A DNA stretch of 64,000 bases from Micromonospora sp. Llam0 (GCF_003751085.1 NZ_RJJY01000001.1:6076001-6140000), one strand, 5' to 3'. Shown: positions 54,760 to 64,000, counted from the first letter of the stretch. The notes: generated from the letters alone by a model not told the origin. Program-made: numbers and translations.

Positions 54760-56430
54760 ATGTCCGACGAGTACTTCGGCTGGCAGCCGGTGTCGATCCC
54801 GTACGTGAGCACCAGGAGCGACTACGTCGTTCACGACTACTCGGATCCGAACCAGCGCTACGAACCCACCGTGTGGGACAAGGAGACAACCAACATCGAG
54901 ACGATGTGGGGTTGGATCCAGAATGAGAGCGACGAGCGGGTGATCGCCGTCGCCGACATGTGGCACCGGATCGGCGTGCTGCTCGACAGCACCCGCAACA
55001 ACCTGCAGCGGTACGCGACGGCGCTGGCCGCCAAGTGGCAGTCACCGGCCGGTGAGTACTTCATGCAACGGGTGGGCGCCACCCTCTACTCGCTCGACGA
55101 GTGGAAGGAGGCGGCCGACAGCAACCGCCGTGGCCTGGAGCAGCTGGCCGGCAAGATCGAGTCGACCCAGCAGGAGTTCCGCAGCCTCTGGGAGCAGTAC
55201 ACCGTCGAGGCCGCCGACCCGGACAACGGTCTGCAGTGGTCCGACACGTACGACTGGATTCCCGGCACCACCGGCCGGACCCGCAAAGACGTCATGGACG
55301 ACTACTTCGAGCGCGCCCGGGACATCATCAAGCCGTTGGCCGAGATGTACATCGACGTGTACCTGAGCCACATCACCCGGGGCAGCACCTTCCGGGGCCC
55401 GACCGACGCGGCCGTGGTTGACCCGTCGGTCGCACCCCCCGGCGGCCCGGGGGCACCGCCACCCGGTGCGCCGCCGCCCGGCAGCCCGGGCGCACCGCCC
55501 CGGCCGGAGTTCGCGGGGCGCGGCGAGCCGCCCGCCGCTCCCGGGCTGGGCCGGGGCACGCCGTCGCTCACGCCACCGCCGGCGGTGCCGGACGGGCTGC
55601 ACCTCGCCGGGGGCACCGTCGCCCCGCCGACCGCGCCTCCGCCTGCACCCAGCCTCCCGCAGACCGGCGCCGGCCCGGCACCGAGCCCGCCACCGGCGGT
55701 GGTGCCACCCGGCGTCACCCCCGGGCCACGACCGGGGGCGCCGGGGGTCAACCGCCCCGGAGCACCGCCGCCGGGTGCGAACCGCCCGAACCCTCCGGTC
55801 CGGCCGCCCGGTCCGCCCCGGCCGGCGCTGCCCGGGGCCGGTGGGCCGCCGCCGAACAACCCGGCCAGCCGAGGTCCCGCGCCGCAGCGCCCGTCACTGC
55901 CCGGCAGCACTGGGCCGACGCCGGGTGGCTCCCGGCCACCGGGGCCGACCGGCCGCCCCCCGGTCCGACCCACCCCACCGGCGGCGCCACAGTTGCCGGG
56001 CAGCACCGGCCGCCCGACCGGCGGCGGCACCGGCCGGCCCGCCGCCCCGCCGCCCAGTCTGGGCGGCCCGCGCAGCCGCCCCGCCACCGCCCCGAATGCC
56101 GGTGGCCCCCGGCTACCGCAGCCGGCCGCACCCGGCTCCGCCGGTCGACCGGCGGCCCCGGCTGCTCCACGGCTGTCCGGCCGGAGCGGGCCGACGAAGC
56201 CCGGCAGCGCCGCCAAGGGCCCGGGTCCGGTGCTGGGCGGGCAACGGGGTGCCGGCCCGGCCGGTGGCGGCGGTCGCACCAGCCGCAAGACCGACGATCG
56301 GCAGCAGACCTGGGAGTACGGCGACGGTGACGACGAGCTGTGGCAGACCGACCCGGCGGCTCCCGGCACCATCGACACCCCCGACGAAAAGCCGCCGCAG
56401 CAGCAGGGCCGGAGTCTGGGCCAGCGATGA
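54760..56430 (+). CDS. T7SS substrate-like protein with helical N-terminus and Pro/Gly-rich C-terminus
   Basis: 556 aa. Residues 40-215 are helical with WQSPAGEYFMQRVGATLYSL, a W-Q-S-PAG turn like the W-x-G turn of ESX substrates, and long helices on both sides. From about residue 225 to 520 the sequence is Pro/Gly-rich with almost no charged residues until the end (DDRQQTWEYGDGDDELWQTD). The layout resembles mycobacterial Esp/PPE-like structural substrates with a cell-wall-spanning tail. Its stop overlaps a possible early start of the second mycosin. Confidence 0.75.
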   Translation: MSDEYFGWQPVSIPYVSTRSDYVVHDYSDPNQRYEPTVWDKETTNIETMWGWIQNESDERVIAVADMWHRIGVLLDSTRNNLQRYATALAAKWQSPAGEYFMQRVGATLYSLDEWKEAADSNRRGLEQLAGKIESTQQEFRSLWEQYTVEAADPDNGLQWSDTYDWIPGTTGRTRKDVMDDYFERARDIIKPLAEMYIDVYLSHITRGSTFRGPTDAAVVDPSVAPPGGPGAPPPGAPPPGSPGAPPRPEFAGRGEPPAAPGLGRGTPSLTPPPAVPDGLHLAGGTVAPPTAPPPAPSLPQTGAGPAPSPPPAVVPPGVTPGPRPGAPGVNRPGAPPPGANRPNPPVRPPGPPRPALPGAGGPPPNNPASRGPAPQRPSLPGSTGPTPGGSRPPGPTGRPPVRPTPPAAPQLPGSTGRPTGGGTGRPAAPPPSLGGPRSRPATAPNAGGPRLPQPAAPGSAGRPAAPAAPRLSGRSGPTKPGSAAKGPGPVLGGQRGAGPAGGGGRTSRKTDDRQQTWEYGDGDDELWQTDPAAPGTIDTPDEKPPQQQGRSLGQR

Positions 56431-56537
56431 GGCCGACAGGCGGCCGAGCTAAGCCGGACGAAGCACCCGACGCAGTATCATCCGGGCACAGCGCCGGGCG
56501 GCCCGGCGACTGCCCGACGGAGAGGTGTGCTCCGCCC

Positions 56538-57806
56538 ATGCGTGCTTGCCGGAGGTCGATTGGCCTGGTGGTAGCTGCACTGGTCGGCCTGCTCGGCATG
56601 GCGTCGCTGCCCGCCGAGCCGGCGCACGCCGACGAGACCCGGGACCAGTCCTGGCACGTCGAGGCGATGCGGCTGGCCGAGGCGCACGCGATCACCCAGG
56701 GCGAGGGGGTGACCGTCGCGGTGGTCGACACCGGCGTCGACGCCTCCCACCCCGACCTGCGGGACAACGTCCTCGCCGGCGCGGACATGTACGACCGCGA
56801 CAGCAAGGGCCACGTCGACCGGCGTAACCACGGCACCGGCATGGCCTCGCTGATCGCCGGGCACGGTCATGGGCCCGGCGGCCGTGACGGGGTGCTCGGG
56901 GTGGCGCCGAAGGCCAAGATCCTGCCGGTCGCAATCACCAGCCCGACCACCGACATCATCCCGCCCCGAAACATCGCGACCGGGATCAACTGGGCGGTCA
57001 ACAGCGGTGCCGACATCATCAACGTCTCGCTCACCGGATCGTCCGACCCGGCGCTGGAGCGCGCCGTCGAAAGCGCCTACCGGCGCGGCGTCATCGTCGT
57101 CGCCGGCATCGGCAACCGCCGCGACGTGCTGATCGGCCAGCCGGCCCGCAGTGAGTGGACCATCGCGGTCACCAGCAGCGGGCGGGACGGTGGGCTCAGC
57201 CCGGAGTCGATCCGCGCCGAGCAGACCCACCTCGCCGCACCCGGTGAGGACATCGTCCGAGCAGCCGTTGGCGGCGGCTACTACACCATGGACGGCGCCA
57301 GCGCCGCCACCGCGTTGGTGTCGGGGGCGTTCGCGCTGCTCAAGGCGCGGTATCCGGACGAGGACCAGGGCAAACTGTTCCAACGGCTGGTCGGTACGGC
57401 GCACGACGCCGGGCCGCCCGGCAAAGACCTCGACTTCGGCTGGGGCATCCTGGACATCCACGCCGCGCTCACCACCGAGCCGGACGACCGGGCCAGCCCG
57501 CGGCCGTCGCCGACCGCCAGCGACCCGGTCGCCTACCTGCCACCCGAGCCAGGCTACGAGTTCGGGCTCGACGAGCTCATCGGCATGCTGATCTTCTTCA
57601 CCATCCTCGGCACACTGATCACCGGCGTCATACTGCTGATCCGGTGGCTGCGACGCCGGGCGAGACGTCCGGCGGCCGCCCGGGACGGCCCACCGACGGC
57701 GGCCGACGTCGGCGCACCGGTGGCCCGGGCCGGGCCCGATCAGCCGACCGGGGGCGAGCCGCCGACCGCCGAGGACGATTCGGTATGGCGTCCACCGAGC
57801 CGGTGA
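56538..57806 (+). CDS. mycP: Second mycosin-type subtilisin protease (T7SS)
   Basis: 422 aa from the ATG at 56538, where a clear signal peptide begins (RSIGLVVAALVGLLGMASLP, cleavage near AHA). An in-frame ATG at 56427 overlaps the previous stop (ATGA) and is the alternative. Triad: Asp64 (VAVVDTGVD), His98 (NHGTGMASL), Ser255 (MDGASAATAL; GAS in place of the usual GTS). A C-terminal membrane helix (LIGMLIFFTILGTLITGVIL) and a cytoplasmic tail follow. The position after EccC and its substrates suggests this is the core mycosin and the one at 44028 a second copy. Confidence 0.92.
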   Translation: MRACRRSIGLVVAALVGLLGMASLPAEPAHADETRDQSWHVEAMRLAEAHAITQGEGVTVAVVDTGVDASHPDLRDNVLAGADMYDRDSKGHVDRRNHGTGMASLIAGHGHGPGGRDGVLGVAPKAKILPVAITSPTTDIIPPRNIATGINWAVNSGADIINVSLTGSSDPALERAVESAYRRGVIVVAGIGNRRDVLIGQPARSEWTIAVTSSGRDGGLSPESIRAEQTHLAAPGEDIVRAAVGGGYYTMDGASAATALVSGAFALLKARYPDEDQGKLFQRLVGTAHDAGPPGKDLDFGWGILDIHAALTTEPDDRASPRPSPTASDPVAYLPPEPGYEFGLDELIGMLIFFTILGTLITGVILLIRWLRRRARRPAAARDGPPTAADVGAPVARAGPDQPTGGEPPTAEDDSVWRPPSR

Positions 57807-58264
57807 ACGTACCCGGGCCGGACGCCACCCCCGCCACCCCCGCCACCCCGGCCACCGGCCGGCGGCCACCGGTCGTCGCCGCCGCCGTACTGCTGGCGAT
57901 CCCCACCGCTGCCCTCTGGCTGGTCGCCGGTCTCGCGTTCCTGGTCGTCACCTACCGGGCCGAGGGTGACGCGAAGTTCCTACTGTGGATCATCGCGTTC
58001 GCGATCCTCGGGCTCTGCCTGCTGCTGGTCTTCATGACCCTGGCCGGCATGCGGATCGTCTGGGTCGGCGGGCCGAACATGCTGCGGGCCCCGGCCGGGT
58101 TCACCGCCGGGCTGCTCCTCGTCGTGCTGGGCGGCCTGCTGCTGTTCGGCAAGGTCGAATACCACTCGACGATGCTGCTGCCGATGGTCGTCGGTGCGCT
58201 GGCCGGGCTGGCGGTGATCCTGCTGGCCACCCCGCCCGCGCGGCGCTGGCTGGCCAAGCGGTAG
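57785..58264 (+). CDS. Small four-helix membrane protein
   Basis: 159 aa from the ATG at 57785, overlapping the end of the mycosin gene by 22 bases in another frame. After a Pro/Ala/Thr-rich start come four hydrophobic helices (LLAIPTAALWLVAGLAFLVV, LWIIAFAILGLCLLLVFMTL, LLLVVLGGLLLF, LLPMVVGALAGLAVILLATP). No motif recognised. Co-transcribed with the mycosin; perhaps an accessory membrane subunit of the secretion complex. Convergent with the SseB-like gene. Confidence 0.75.
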   Translation: MASTEPVNVPGPDATPATPATPATGRRPPVVAAAVLLAIPTAALWLVAGLAFLVVTYRAEGDAKFLLWIIAFAILGLCLLLVFMTLAGMRIVWVGGPNMLRAPAGFTAGLLLVVLGGLLLFGKVEYHSTMLLPMVVGALAGLAVILLATPPARRWLAKR

Positions 58265-58271
58265 TCGCCGG

Positions 58272-59582
58272 TCAACCGGTGGTCTCGACCGGCGACGACT
58301 CGGCTGGCGACGGCTCCACCGGCAGCCAGCGTCGACCGCCCCGGTCGAAGCGGGCCAGCAGTTCGTCCCTGCCGTCCTGATGCAGCACGTGCAGCTCGGC
58401 TCCGTCCGGCACGGCCAGCGCCCGCTGCTGCGGCCGCTCGTCGAGCCAGGTCAGCGGGGTGTCCGGGCCGGGTTCCCAACGGACGACCGGCACCCATTCG
58501 TCGGCGGCGGTGAACGGCGACTCCGGCCCGAGCAGGCCCAACCGGGCGTACAGCCGATTGGGGGTGTCTCGACCAGGTCCGTGCCAGCGGTGCACCGGGC
58601 CGGCCATCCGGTCGTAACCGTCCGCCACGTACGCGTGCAGGTGGCGGTGTGGGACGACCAGCTGCATCCGGACCGGAACATCCGGATCAGCATCGACCGC
58701 CTCGGCCTGGTCCGCCTCGACCGCCTGGTCCGCCTCGACTGCCTCGGTCGCGGTCCGGCGCAGCTCGTCGAGCCACCAGCTGACCTGCCGGACCGCCGCC
58801 CCGGGCAGGCTCACCGTCGAGGCGGTGCCGGGGTCGACGGCGAGCTGCCAGCGCGGGTCCGGCCAGTTCGCGAAGAGTCGCACGCTGGAGGCGACGACCG
58901 ATGGCGGCGGCACGTCGAACACCTCAGCCAGCAACGCCGGAGAGGTGAAGACCGGCACCGACGGTTGTCCCGCCTCGTCCGGCAGACACCACCAGGGAAA
59001 CTCAGGGTCGGCCACGTCTCGTGCGGCGGCGTCGGGGGCGGCGTCCGACGGCAGCGGTACGGTGAACTCGGCCCGTAGCAGGGCGGCCATCACCGCGTCC
59101 GGGTCCTCGGCCGCGACGGCGGCGCGCAGCGCCTGCGCGATGTCGCCGGCCGGATCGGCGGGGCCAGCCGCAGCACCAGCACGGACATCGGCATCGGCAT
59201 CGGGTGACGGTGACAGCTCCCGCAGCTGCCCGGCGCTGATCCGGTCGGCGATCGGCAGTCCCGGATCGACCGCCAACCACCAGCTGTCGTCGGGGATCGC
59301 GGCGGCCACCTCGGCCAGCGTGACCGTCACGTACCGTACCGACTCGCCCGGCAGTCCGGCGGCGATGGCCTGCGGCGAAGTGAAGGCCAGTACGTGTGGT
59401 GTGCCGTCGTGTTCGACAGTGGGCCAGGCGAACGGTGCCTGACCGGCGGCGGTCTCGGCCGACACCGGCAGCAGCAGCGGCCCGGTGCCGAGCGCCGCCA
59501 GGTAGCCCGCCCGGTCGGTGGCGGCGGCCATGCCCGCCTCGGCTGCGGTGGCCGGCCGCCACCCCGCCGGGTCGGCGGTCAC
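58272..59582 (-). CDS. SseB-like domain protein
   Basis: 436 aa. Two related units: LLLPVSAETAAGQAPFAWPT with VLAFTSPQAIAAGLPG and WWLAVDPGLPI in the first, FTVPLPSD with PVFTSPALLAEVFDVPPP and WQLAVDPGTAS in the second. These follow the SseB N-terminal pattern (strand, F-T-s-p, then the a.dPg segment). A C-terminal 130-residue region is different (HRHLHAYVADGYDRM). SseB-type proteins are frequent near actinobacterial T7SS and toxin genes, role unknown. Last of a three-gene unit with the deaminase and SUKH-3 genes (ATGA overlap with the latter). Confidence 0.78.
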   Translation of the reverse strand: MTADPAGWRPATAAEAGMAAATDRAGYLAALGTGPLLLPVSAETAAGQAPFAWPTVEHDGTPHVLAFTSPQAIAAGLPGESVRYVTVTLAEVAAAIPDDSWWLAVDPGLPIADRISAGQLRELSPSPDADADVRAGAAAGPADPAGDIAQALRAAVAAEDPDAVMAALLRAEFTVPLPSDAAPDAAARDVADPEFPWWCLPDEAGQPSVPVFTSPALLAEVFDVPPPSVVASSVRLFANWPDPRWQLAVDPGTASTVSLPGAAVRQVSWWLDELRRTATEAVEADQAVEADQAEAVDADPDVPVRMQLVVPHRHLHAYVADGYDRMAGPVHRWHGPGRDTPNRLYARLGLLGPESPFTAADEWVPVVRWEPGPDTPLTWLDERPQQRALAVPDGAELHVLHQDGRDELLARFDRGGRRWLPVEPSPAESSPVETTG

Positions 59583-60070
59583 CAGCTGCCGTCCTCGGCG
59601 AGCCGGTGCGGCCGCTGGCCGAGGACCAGCACGGTGACGGCCTGCTCGACCGACCGGCCGATGAACCAGTCGCCGCCGTGGTCCAGCACGAACACCCGCT
59701 GCCGGGCATCGATGGCCAGGACGCCGGTGCCGTCCGCTTCGACGCCGAGCGGGCTGACCGGTACGCCCAGCGTGTCGGCGAGTACGGCGAGGGTGGCGAC
59801 GGTGTGCACGGCGCGCAACGGATCAAGGTGGACCGTGCTCGGTGCGACCGCCTCGCCGGGGCCGTCCGGTTCGACATACAGGCCGCCGAACTCGGCGTAC
59901 GCCTCGATCGCGGGACCGACCACGGTGTGCTGCCGCCCGTCGGGGCCGACGTGCCCGGCGACCCGCAGGGCCCAGTCGCGGCCCCGCTGCTCGTCGCGTC
60001 GCCCCGGCTGCCAGCCGGCCGCAGTCAGGGCGGCGAGCACCTCCGGCGGGAACCGGTCGTCGCCGGGCAT
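59579..60070 (-). CDS. SUKH-3-like immunity-type protein
   Basis: 163 aa from the ATG at 60070. Pattern: [67 protein letters not shown] and [13 protein letters not shown], typical of SUKH-3. Its start overlaps the stop of the deaminase gene by 1-4 bases, so toxin and immunity are translationally coupled. SUKH proteins are known partners of deaminase toxins. Confidence 0.85.
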   Translation of the reverse strand: MPGDDRFPPEVLAALTAAGWQPGRRDEQRGRDWALRVAGHVGPDGRQHTVVGPAIEAYAEFGGLYVEPDGPGEAVAPSTVHLDPLRAVHTVATLAVLADTLGVPVSPLGVEADGTGVLAIDARQRVFVLDHGGDWFIGRSVEQAVTVLVLGQRPHRLAEDGSW

Positions 60071-60453
60071 CAGAGCGTCTCCATCCCGAACCAGTCGAGC
60101 AGCTGCTGGCAGGACCGGCACGGGGCTACCACCGTGCCGTGGGCCGGATCGTCCGGCTCGCGGATCAGGGTGACCCGGATCCGGGCACCCCACAGCGCCG
60201 CCCGGGCCGCGGCCGGCGACAGCTCGGTGCCGGGCTGGCCCTGCTGTACGGCGTACAGCCGGTCGGAGATCAGCACCGGCTCGGCGCACCAGCCGACGAA
60301 GCGTTCCCGCTGGCCGACCGGAAGTTCGTCCAGGATCCGCCGGACCAGCGGGTGCAGCTGCGGGAAAAGGTCGCCGCGCACCGAGGTGTGGGTGTGGACC
60401 TCGCCGTCAACCAGCAGAGCGGCTGCCGTCATCGGCAGCATGCGTACCGCCAT
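60070..60453 (-). CDS. Stand-alone YwqJ-like deaminase
   Basis: 127 aa, ATG at 60453. Motifs [19 protein letters not shown] (zinc Cys and catalytic Glu) and [17 protein letters not shown] (PCxxC pair) give the minimal cytidine-deaminase fold seen in YwqJ-type toxins. There is no ESX targeting domain or linker, so the protein is either an orphan toxin cassette or acts inside the producer. It shares its motif set with the deaminase module of the giant toxin. Directly coupled to the SUKH-3 gene. Confidence 0.8.
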   Translation of the reverse strand: MAVRMLPMTAAALLVDGEVHTHTSVRGDLFPQLHPLVRRILDELPVGQRERFVGWCAEPVLISDRLYAVQQGQPGTELSPAAARAALWGARIRVTLIREPDDPAHGTVVAPCRSCQQLLDWFGMETL

Positions 60454-60633
60454 CACGCTCTCCTTCGCCGTCCGGTCGGAGCCCGGGATCCCGCCGTAGA
60501 GCGTAGACAACCGGTGCCGGTCGCTGCTGCCAACGGCAGGCCCGCGACGACGCACTCGGTCACCGGACACCGGGTCTGGTGGTGCTGCGATATCGTCGGT
60601 ATCCCCTGTCCCGCCGCGCACGAAGCCGGAGCC

Positions 60634-62313
60634 ATGACGCGCACCCTCTCGGTCAGTCCGGACCAGCCGGGCGCCTATCCGTCGATCGGTGACGCGCTCG
60701 CGGCGGCGTCCGACGGGTCGGTGGTGGCCGTCGCCCCCGGCACGTACTACGAGGCGTTGTTCGTCAACGGTCGACAGATCACTGTGGTCGCCGCGCAGGG
60801 TGCCGGGTCGGTGACCGTCGACGCCTCCGCCGGTCATTACCCGACCGTGTCTGCCAACGGCGGCACTCTCGAACTGCGTGACCTGGTGCTGCTGGCCGGC
60901 GACGCGCCGGCGGTGGCGGTCGACCGGGCCGGGCTGACCATGACCGGCTGCCAGATGCGGGCCGGGTTCGGTGCCGGCGTCGTGATCGGCAACCGGTCGA
61001 GTTTCACGCTGACCCGGTGCACGGTCACCGGGGCGCGGCACGGCCTGGTGGTCGAGGATTCGGACGGCACCGTCGACGGTTGCGAGTTCACCGACCTCGC
61101 CGAGGACGGCGTGATCGTGCGGATCGGGGCCGCGCCCACCATCCGGGCGTCGACCATCACCGGCTGCGGCAACCGGGGCGTCTACGTCTACCAGCACGGC
61201 CGCCCGGTGTTGGAGACGTGCGAGATCTCCCGGACCGGCGGGGCGGGGGTCGCGGTCGCCCACCAGAGCGCGCCGACGCTGCGGCGCTGCCGGATCCGCG
61301 ACACCCGCGGGCCGGCGGTCTCCTTCGGTCGCGGCTGTGCGGGCAGCGTCGAGGAGTGCAGCACCGAGAACACGGCGACGCCGGTGTTCGACATCGCCGA
61401 GGGCGCCGAGCCGACCATCGTGACCGGTACGGCGAGCCGACGCGCGGTGTTCGGCGCGGCCGCCGCCGCGTCGGCCGGCGGGCAGGACACCGCCCGTACT
61501 GAGGAGTTGCTGGCCGAGCTCGACGCGATGGTCGGCCTGGAGTCGGTCAAGGACGAGGTGCGCGGGCTGATCGACGAGATCCAGGTGAACGAGTGGCGGC
61601 GCGGCGCCGGGCTGCCGGTCAGCGCGGTCAGCCACCATCTGATTTTCGCGGGCGCGCCGGGCACCGGTAAGACGACGGTGGCCCGGATCTACGGTGAGCT
61701 GCTGGCCGCGCTGGGGGTGCTGTCCGGCGGGCCGTTCCGTGAGGTGTCCCGGCGTGACCTGGTCGGGCAGTACCTGGGCCACACGGCGGAGAAGACGGCG
61801 GCCGTCTTCGAGCAGGCCCGAGGCGGTGTGCTCTTCGTCGACGAGGCGTACACCCTGTCCCGGTCGTTCGGCAGCGGCGGGGACTTCGGTCAGGAGGCGA
61901 TCGACACCCTGGTCAAGCTGATGGAGGATCACCGGGACGAGATCGCGGTGATCGCCGCCGGCTACACCGGGGAGATGCGGCAGTTCCTCGACGCCAACCC
62001 GGGCCTGGCGTCCCGGTTCGCCAGGACGATCGAGTTCGGCAACTACACCCCGGAGCAGTTGGTGGTGATCGTCGAGCGGATGGCGGCGAACGACGAGTAC
62101 CTGCTCGCCGCCGCCGTGCCGGAGGTCCTGCTCGGACACTTCTCGACGGTGCCGAGGGACGAGAGCTTCGGCAACGCCCGCGAGGCGCGCAAGCTCTTCG
62201 AGGGGGTACGCAAGGTGCAGGCGCAGCGGCTGCGCCAGTCCGGCCAGCGGCCCAGCCTGGACGAGCTGCGTACGGTGACCGAGGCCGACGTCCGTACGGC
62301 GACCGGACGCTGA
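60634..62313 (+). CDS. eccA: EccA-like AAA+ ATPase with a right-handed beta-helix N-terminus
   Basis: 559 aa, ATG with CGGAG upstream. Residues 1-270 form a parallel beta-helix of the pectate-lyase/NosD kind ([51 protein letters not shown]). Residues 290-559 are a CbxX/CfxQ-type AAA+ domain: [20 protein letters not shown], Walker [10 protein letters not shown], Walker [14 protein letters not shown] and the [14 protein letters not shown] segment. Mycobacterial EccA has TPR repeats in place of the beta-helix. EccA is a cytoplasmic chaperone-like ATPase of T7SS; a beta-helix sensor is a distinct variant. Next gene is EccE. Confidence 0.9.
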   Translation: MTRTLSVSPDQPGAYPSIGDALAAASDGSVVAVAPGTYYEALFVNGRQITVVAAQGAGSVTVDASAGHYPTVSANGGTLELRDLVLLAGDAPAVAVDRAGLTMTGCQMRAGFGAGVVIGNRSSFTLTRCTVTGARHGLVVEDSDGTVDGCEFTDLAEDGVIVRIGAAPTIRASTITGCGNRGVYVYQHGRPVLETCEISRTGGAGVAVAHQSAPTLRRCRIRDTRGPAVSFGRGCAGSVEECSTENTATPVFDIAEGAEPTIVTGTASRRAVFGAAAAASAGGQDTARTEELLAELDAMVGLESVKDEVRGLIDEIQVNEWRRGAGLPVSAVSHHLIFAGAPGTGKTTVARIYGELLAALGVLSGGPFREVSRRDLVGQYLGHTAEKTAAVFEQARGGVLFVDEAYTLSRSFGSGGDFGQEAIDTLVKLMEDHRDEIAVIAAGYTGEMRQFLDANPGLASRFARTIEFGNYTPEQLVVIVERMAANDEYLLAAAVPEVLLGHFSTVPRDESFGNAREARKLFEGVRKVQAQRLRQSGQRPSLDELRTVTEADVRTATGR

Positions 62314-62316
62314 GCG

Positions 62317-63861
62317 ATGACGACCGACCCTGGCCCTCCCGCCGACCAGTCTCCGGACGCACCGGCCGGCTGGCAGCAGTGGGCACCGCCCCGACAGCGC
62401 GACGCCGCGCCGATGCCCGCAGCGGCACCGCCATCCGCAGCCGCGCCGCCGACGGTGGGCGTGGCCGGCCCGGCCCCCACCTCGGAGCTGCCGATGGTTG
62501 GCGCTGCCGGACTATCGACCGGGCAGGCCGCTGGCCGGTCGGCGGCGGCGGCGCGGGCGGCGCGGGCCGCCGTGCCGGTGCCGCCGCCCGGATCAGGGTC
62601 GGGTAGGCCGACGCCGGACATGATTTCCGGAGTCACCGGGTCGGCAGCGGCGGCATCGACCCCGGCGGCGGCCTCGGGCAGCCGGATCCGGCCCCGGCGG
62701 GTCCGCCCCGGCACCGGCCCGTTCGCCATCGGGCAGTTGGTCTACTGGCAACTGGCGGCGACGGTCTTGCTCGCCGCGTACCAGCGGGGGCCGGTCGTGG
62801 CGCTGGTGACGGCGGCGGCGCTGGCCCTGCTGCTGGCGCCGACGGTGGTTCGGCTGCGCGGGCGGTGGCTCTACCAGTGGATGGCGGTGTGGTTGCGGTA
62901 CCGGCTGCGGCCCCGGCGGCTGCCGGCCGGTGGCGGCAACCGGGCGGCGGGCCTGCTGCGGTTCGTGGAGCCGACCGCCATGGTGGACGATGTCACGGTC
63001 AGCGGCCGGACGATGGCGACGATCAGTCACCGGGGTGGCGTCTGCGCCGTCCTGGAGCTCGACCCCGCCGACGGTTCGCTGTTCGTCGGTTCCGCGCTGA
63101 GCCTGCCGTCCCCGGCGGCGCTGCTGCCGGCGGCGGATCCGGCCGCCCCGCCGATCTCGGTGCAGCTGCTCGTCCAGGTCGCGGCGGCACCGCGCGCGCA
63201 CACTGGCCGAGGGCTGGTGGAGCGCTCCTACCGGGAGCTGACCGGCGGTGACGTGCCGGCCCGCCGGCGGGCCTGGCTGGTGCTCCAGGTGATGCGTACG
63301 CCGGACGGCTACACCGACCGGGAGCTGGCGCCGGCGTTGGTGTCGTCAGTCCGACGGGTCCAGCGCCAGCTGAAGCAGGACCGGGTGCCGGCCCGGCTGC
63401 TGGGCGGCGACGAGTTGCTGGCCGCCGTCGGCTACCTGGCGCAGCTGCCCAGCCGGCAGGACGGCGGCAACGTCTACGGCACCGCCAGTAACCGGGTCGC
63501 CGGCGAGGAGACCTGGCAGGCGTGGTGGAGCGGTGAGGTGCCGCAGGTCTGCCGCCGGCTGCTGCGCTGGCCGGAGCTGCCGTGGCAGCTGGACGACGTG
63601 TTGCGGCAGCTGCCGATGGTCGACACGGTGGTGTCGGTCGCCGTCGCCCGGGAGCCGGGGCACCCGACCGAAACCGCCGCCGGGGACGTGACGGTGTCGG
63701 CTGCGGTCCGGCTCACCGCCGCCGACGTGACGACGCTGGCCGCCGGCGACCAGGCCCTGACCGACGCGGTACGCGAACGCGGCGGGCTCACCGAGCGGAT
63801 CGACGGTGAGCATGTCCGTGGGCTGGCCGCCACCCTGCCGCTCGGGGGGTTCCTGCCGTGA
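62317..63861 (+). CDS. eccE: T7SS core component EccE
   Basis: 514 aa. An N-terminal Pro/Ala-rich cytoplasmic stretch of about 130 residues is longer than usual. Two membrane helices follow (GQLVYWQLAATVLLAAYQ, VVALVTAAALALLLAPTVV), then WLYQWMAVWLRYRLRPRRLP and a soluble domain with the SRTYRELTGGDVPARRR-like segment (SYRELTGGDVPARRRAW). The helix pair plus the W-L-x-x-W-L-R-Y segment is the EccE pattern. EccE stands at the edge of the ESX membrane complex. Confidence 0.88.
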   Translation: MTTDPGPPADQSPDAPAGWQQWAPPRQRDAAPMPAAAPPSAAAPPTVGVAGPAPTSELPMVGAAGLSTGQAAGRSAAAARAARAAVPVPPPGSGSGRPTPDMISGVTGSAAAASTPAAASGSRIRPRRVRPGTGPFAIGQLVYWQLAATVLLAAYQRGPVVALVTAAALALLLAPTVVRLRGRWLYQWMAVWLRYRLRPRRLPAGGGNRAAGLLRFVEPTAMVDDVTVSGRTMATISHRGGVCAVLELDPADGSLFVGSALSLPSPAALLPAADPAAPPISVQLLVQVAAAPRAHTGRGLVERSYRELTGGDVPARRRAWLVLQVMRTPDGYTDRELAPALVSSVRRVQRQLKQDRVPARLLGGDELLAAVGYLAQLPSRQDGGNVYGTASNRVAGEETWQAWWSGEVPQVCRRLLRWPELPWQLDDVLRQLPMVDTVVSVAVAREPGHPTETAAGDVTVSAAVRLTAADVTTLAAGDQALTDAVRERGGLTERIDGEHVRGLAATLPLGGFLP

Positions 63862-64000
63862 CGGGTCCGTTGTCGATCATCCCGCCGACCGGCCTGCACA
63901 CCGCCGGTCTCGAAGCACTCGGCGACGTACGGTTGCGGGCCGGCGGAGACGGCATGGTCGTCGGCCGCAACCGGCAGGGCGGGCCGGTCGCGGTGCGGCT
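63858..64000 (+). CDS. N-terminal fragment of an unidentified protein (cut by window edge)
   Basis: GTG at 63858 overlaps the EccE stop (GTGA) and opens a frame to the window end: TGPLSIIPPTGLHTAGLEAL, then GDGMVVGRNRQGGPVAVR. The coupling indicates a T7SS-locus gene. Too short to identify. Confidence 0.65.
   Translation, partial: MTGPLSIIPPTGLHTAGLEALGDVRLRAGGDGMVVGRNRQGGPVAVR

Overview
The window is about 70% GC throughout, with strong G/C third-position bias, many GTG starts and 4-bp ATGA/GTGA gene overlaps. Together with an actinobacterial-type VII secretion (T7SS/ESX) locus without PE/PPE genes, an XRE-DUF397 regulator pair, an EACC1-caspase conflict system and many SUKH/YrhB-like immunity proteins, this points to a filamentous actinomycete. 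Micromonosporaceae is the most likely family; that is inference, since no rRNA or marker gene is present.

Layout. (1) 1-4.3 kb: the end of one gene, a small Cys-rich protein gene, then a less GC-rich accessory patch (secreted protein, lipoprotein, membrane protein, decayed gene, second lipoprotein). (2) 4.3-4.7 kb: a short CRISPR array with no cas genes in the window. (3) 5.0-7.7 kb: a DUF397/XRE regulator pair facing an operon of five small genes, two of which encode resolvase-like folds lacking the catalytic serine. (4) 7.7-8.3 kb: a 22-bp perfect inverted repeat beside decayed minus-strand genes. (5) 8.4-13.1 kb: a conflict module, EACC1 plus a caspase-nSTAND-WD40 protein, then a phosphodiesterase-like gene and an IS630-like fragment. 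(6) 14.5-27.5 kb: a peptide-type biosynthetic locus that I cannot match to a known product.

The biosynthetic locus has a right-hand operon with a consensus promoter: a 49-aa precursor-like peptide, an attenuator hairpin, a nucleotidyltransferase-family protein, an M16 peptidase, two tiny related Lys/Arg-rich peptides (22 and 18 aa) and an NDK-like protein. Its left-hand part holds a beta-grasp/PP-loop/Zn-finger fusion, a methyltransferase-aminotransferase fusion, an M28-like aminopeptidase and an MFS exporter. Between them two FemAB/GNAT-like transferases run on the opposite strand. This is the best candidate for an undescribed system.

(7) 27.7-43.1 kb: a T7SS-delivered polymorphic toxin locus. 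One 14.6-kb frame without a stop carries an ESX-type N-terminus followed by deaminase-like, papain-like (three copies), RelA/SpoT-like (two copies), FAD/NAD(P)-oxidoreductase-like and calpain-like modules. Small immunity-type genes lie between them in other frames, one on the opposite strand, and a SUKH gene follows. (8) 43.1-64.0 kb: the T7SS machinery: WXG100 proteins, a YbaB-like protein, two mycosins, EccB, EccD, EccC, substrate-like proteins, a stand-alone YwqJ-like deaminase with SUKH-3 and SseB-like partners, EccA with a beta-helix N-terminus, and EccE. The toxin locus is evidently the main client of this secretion system.
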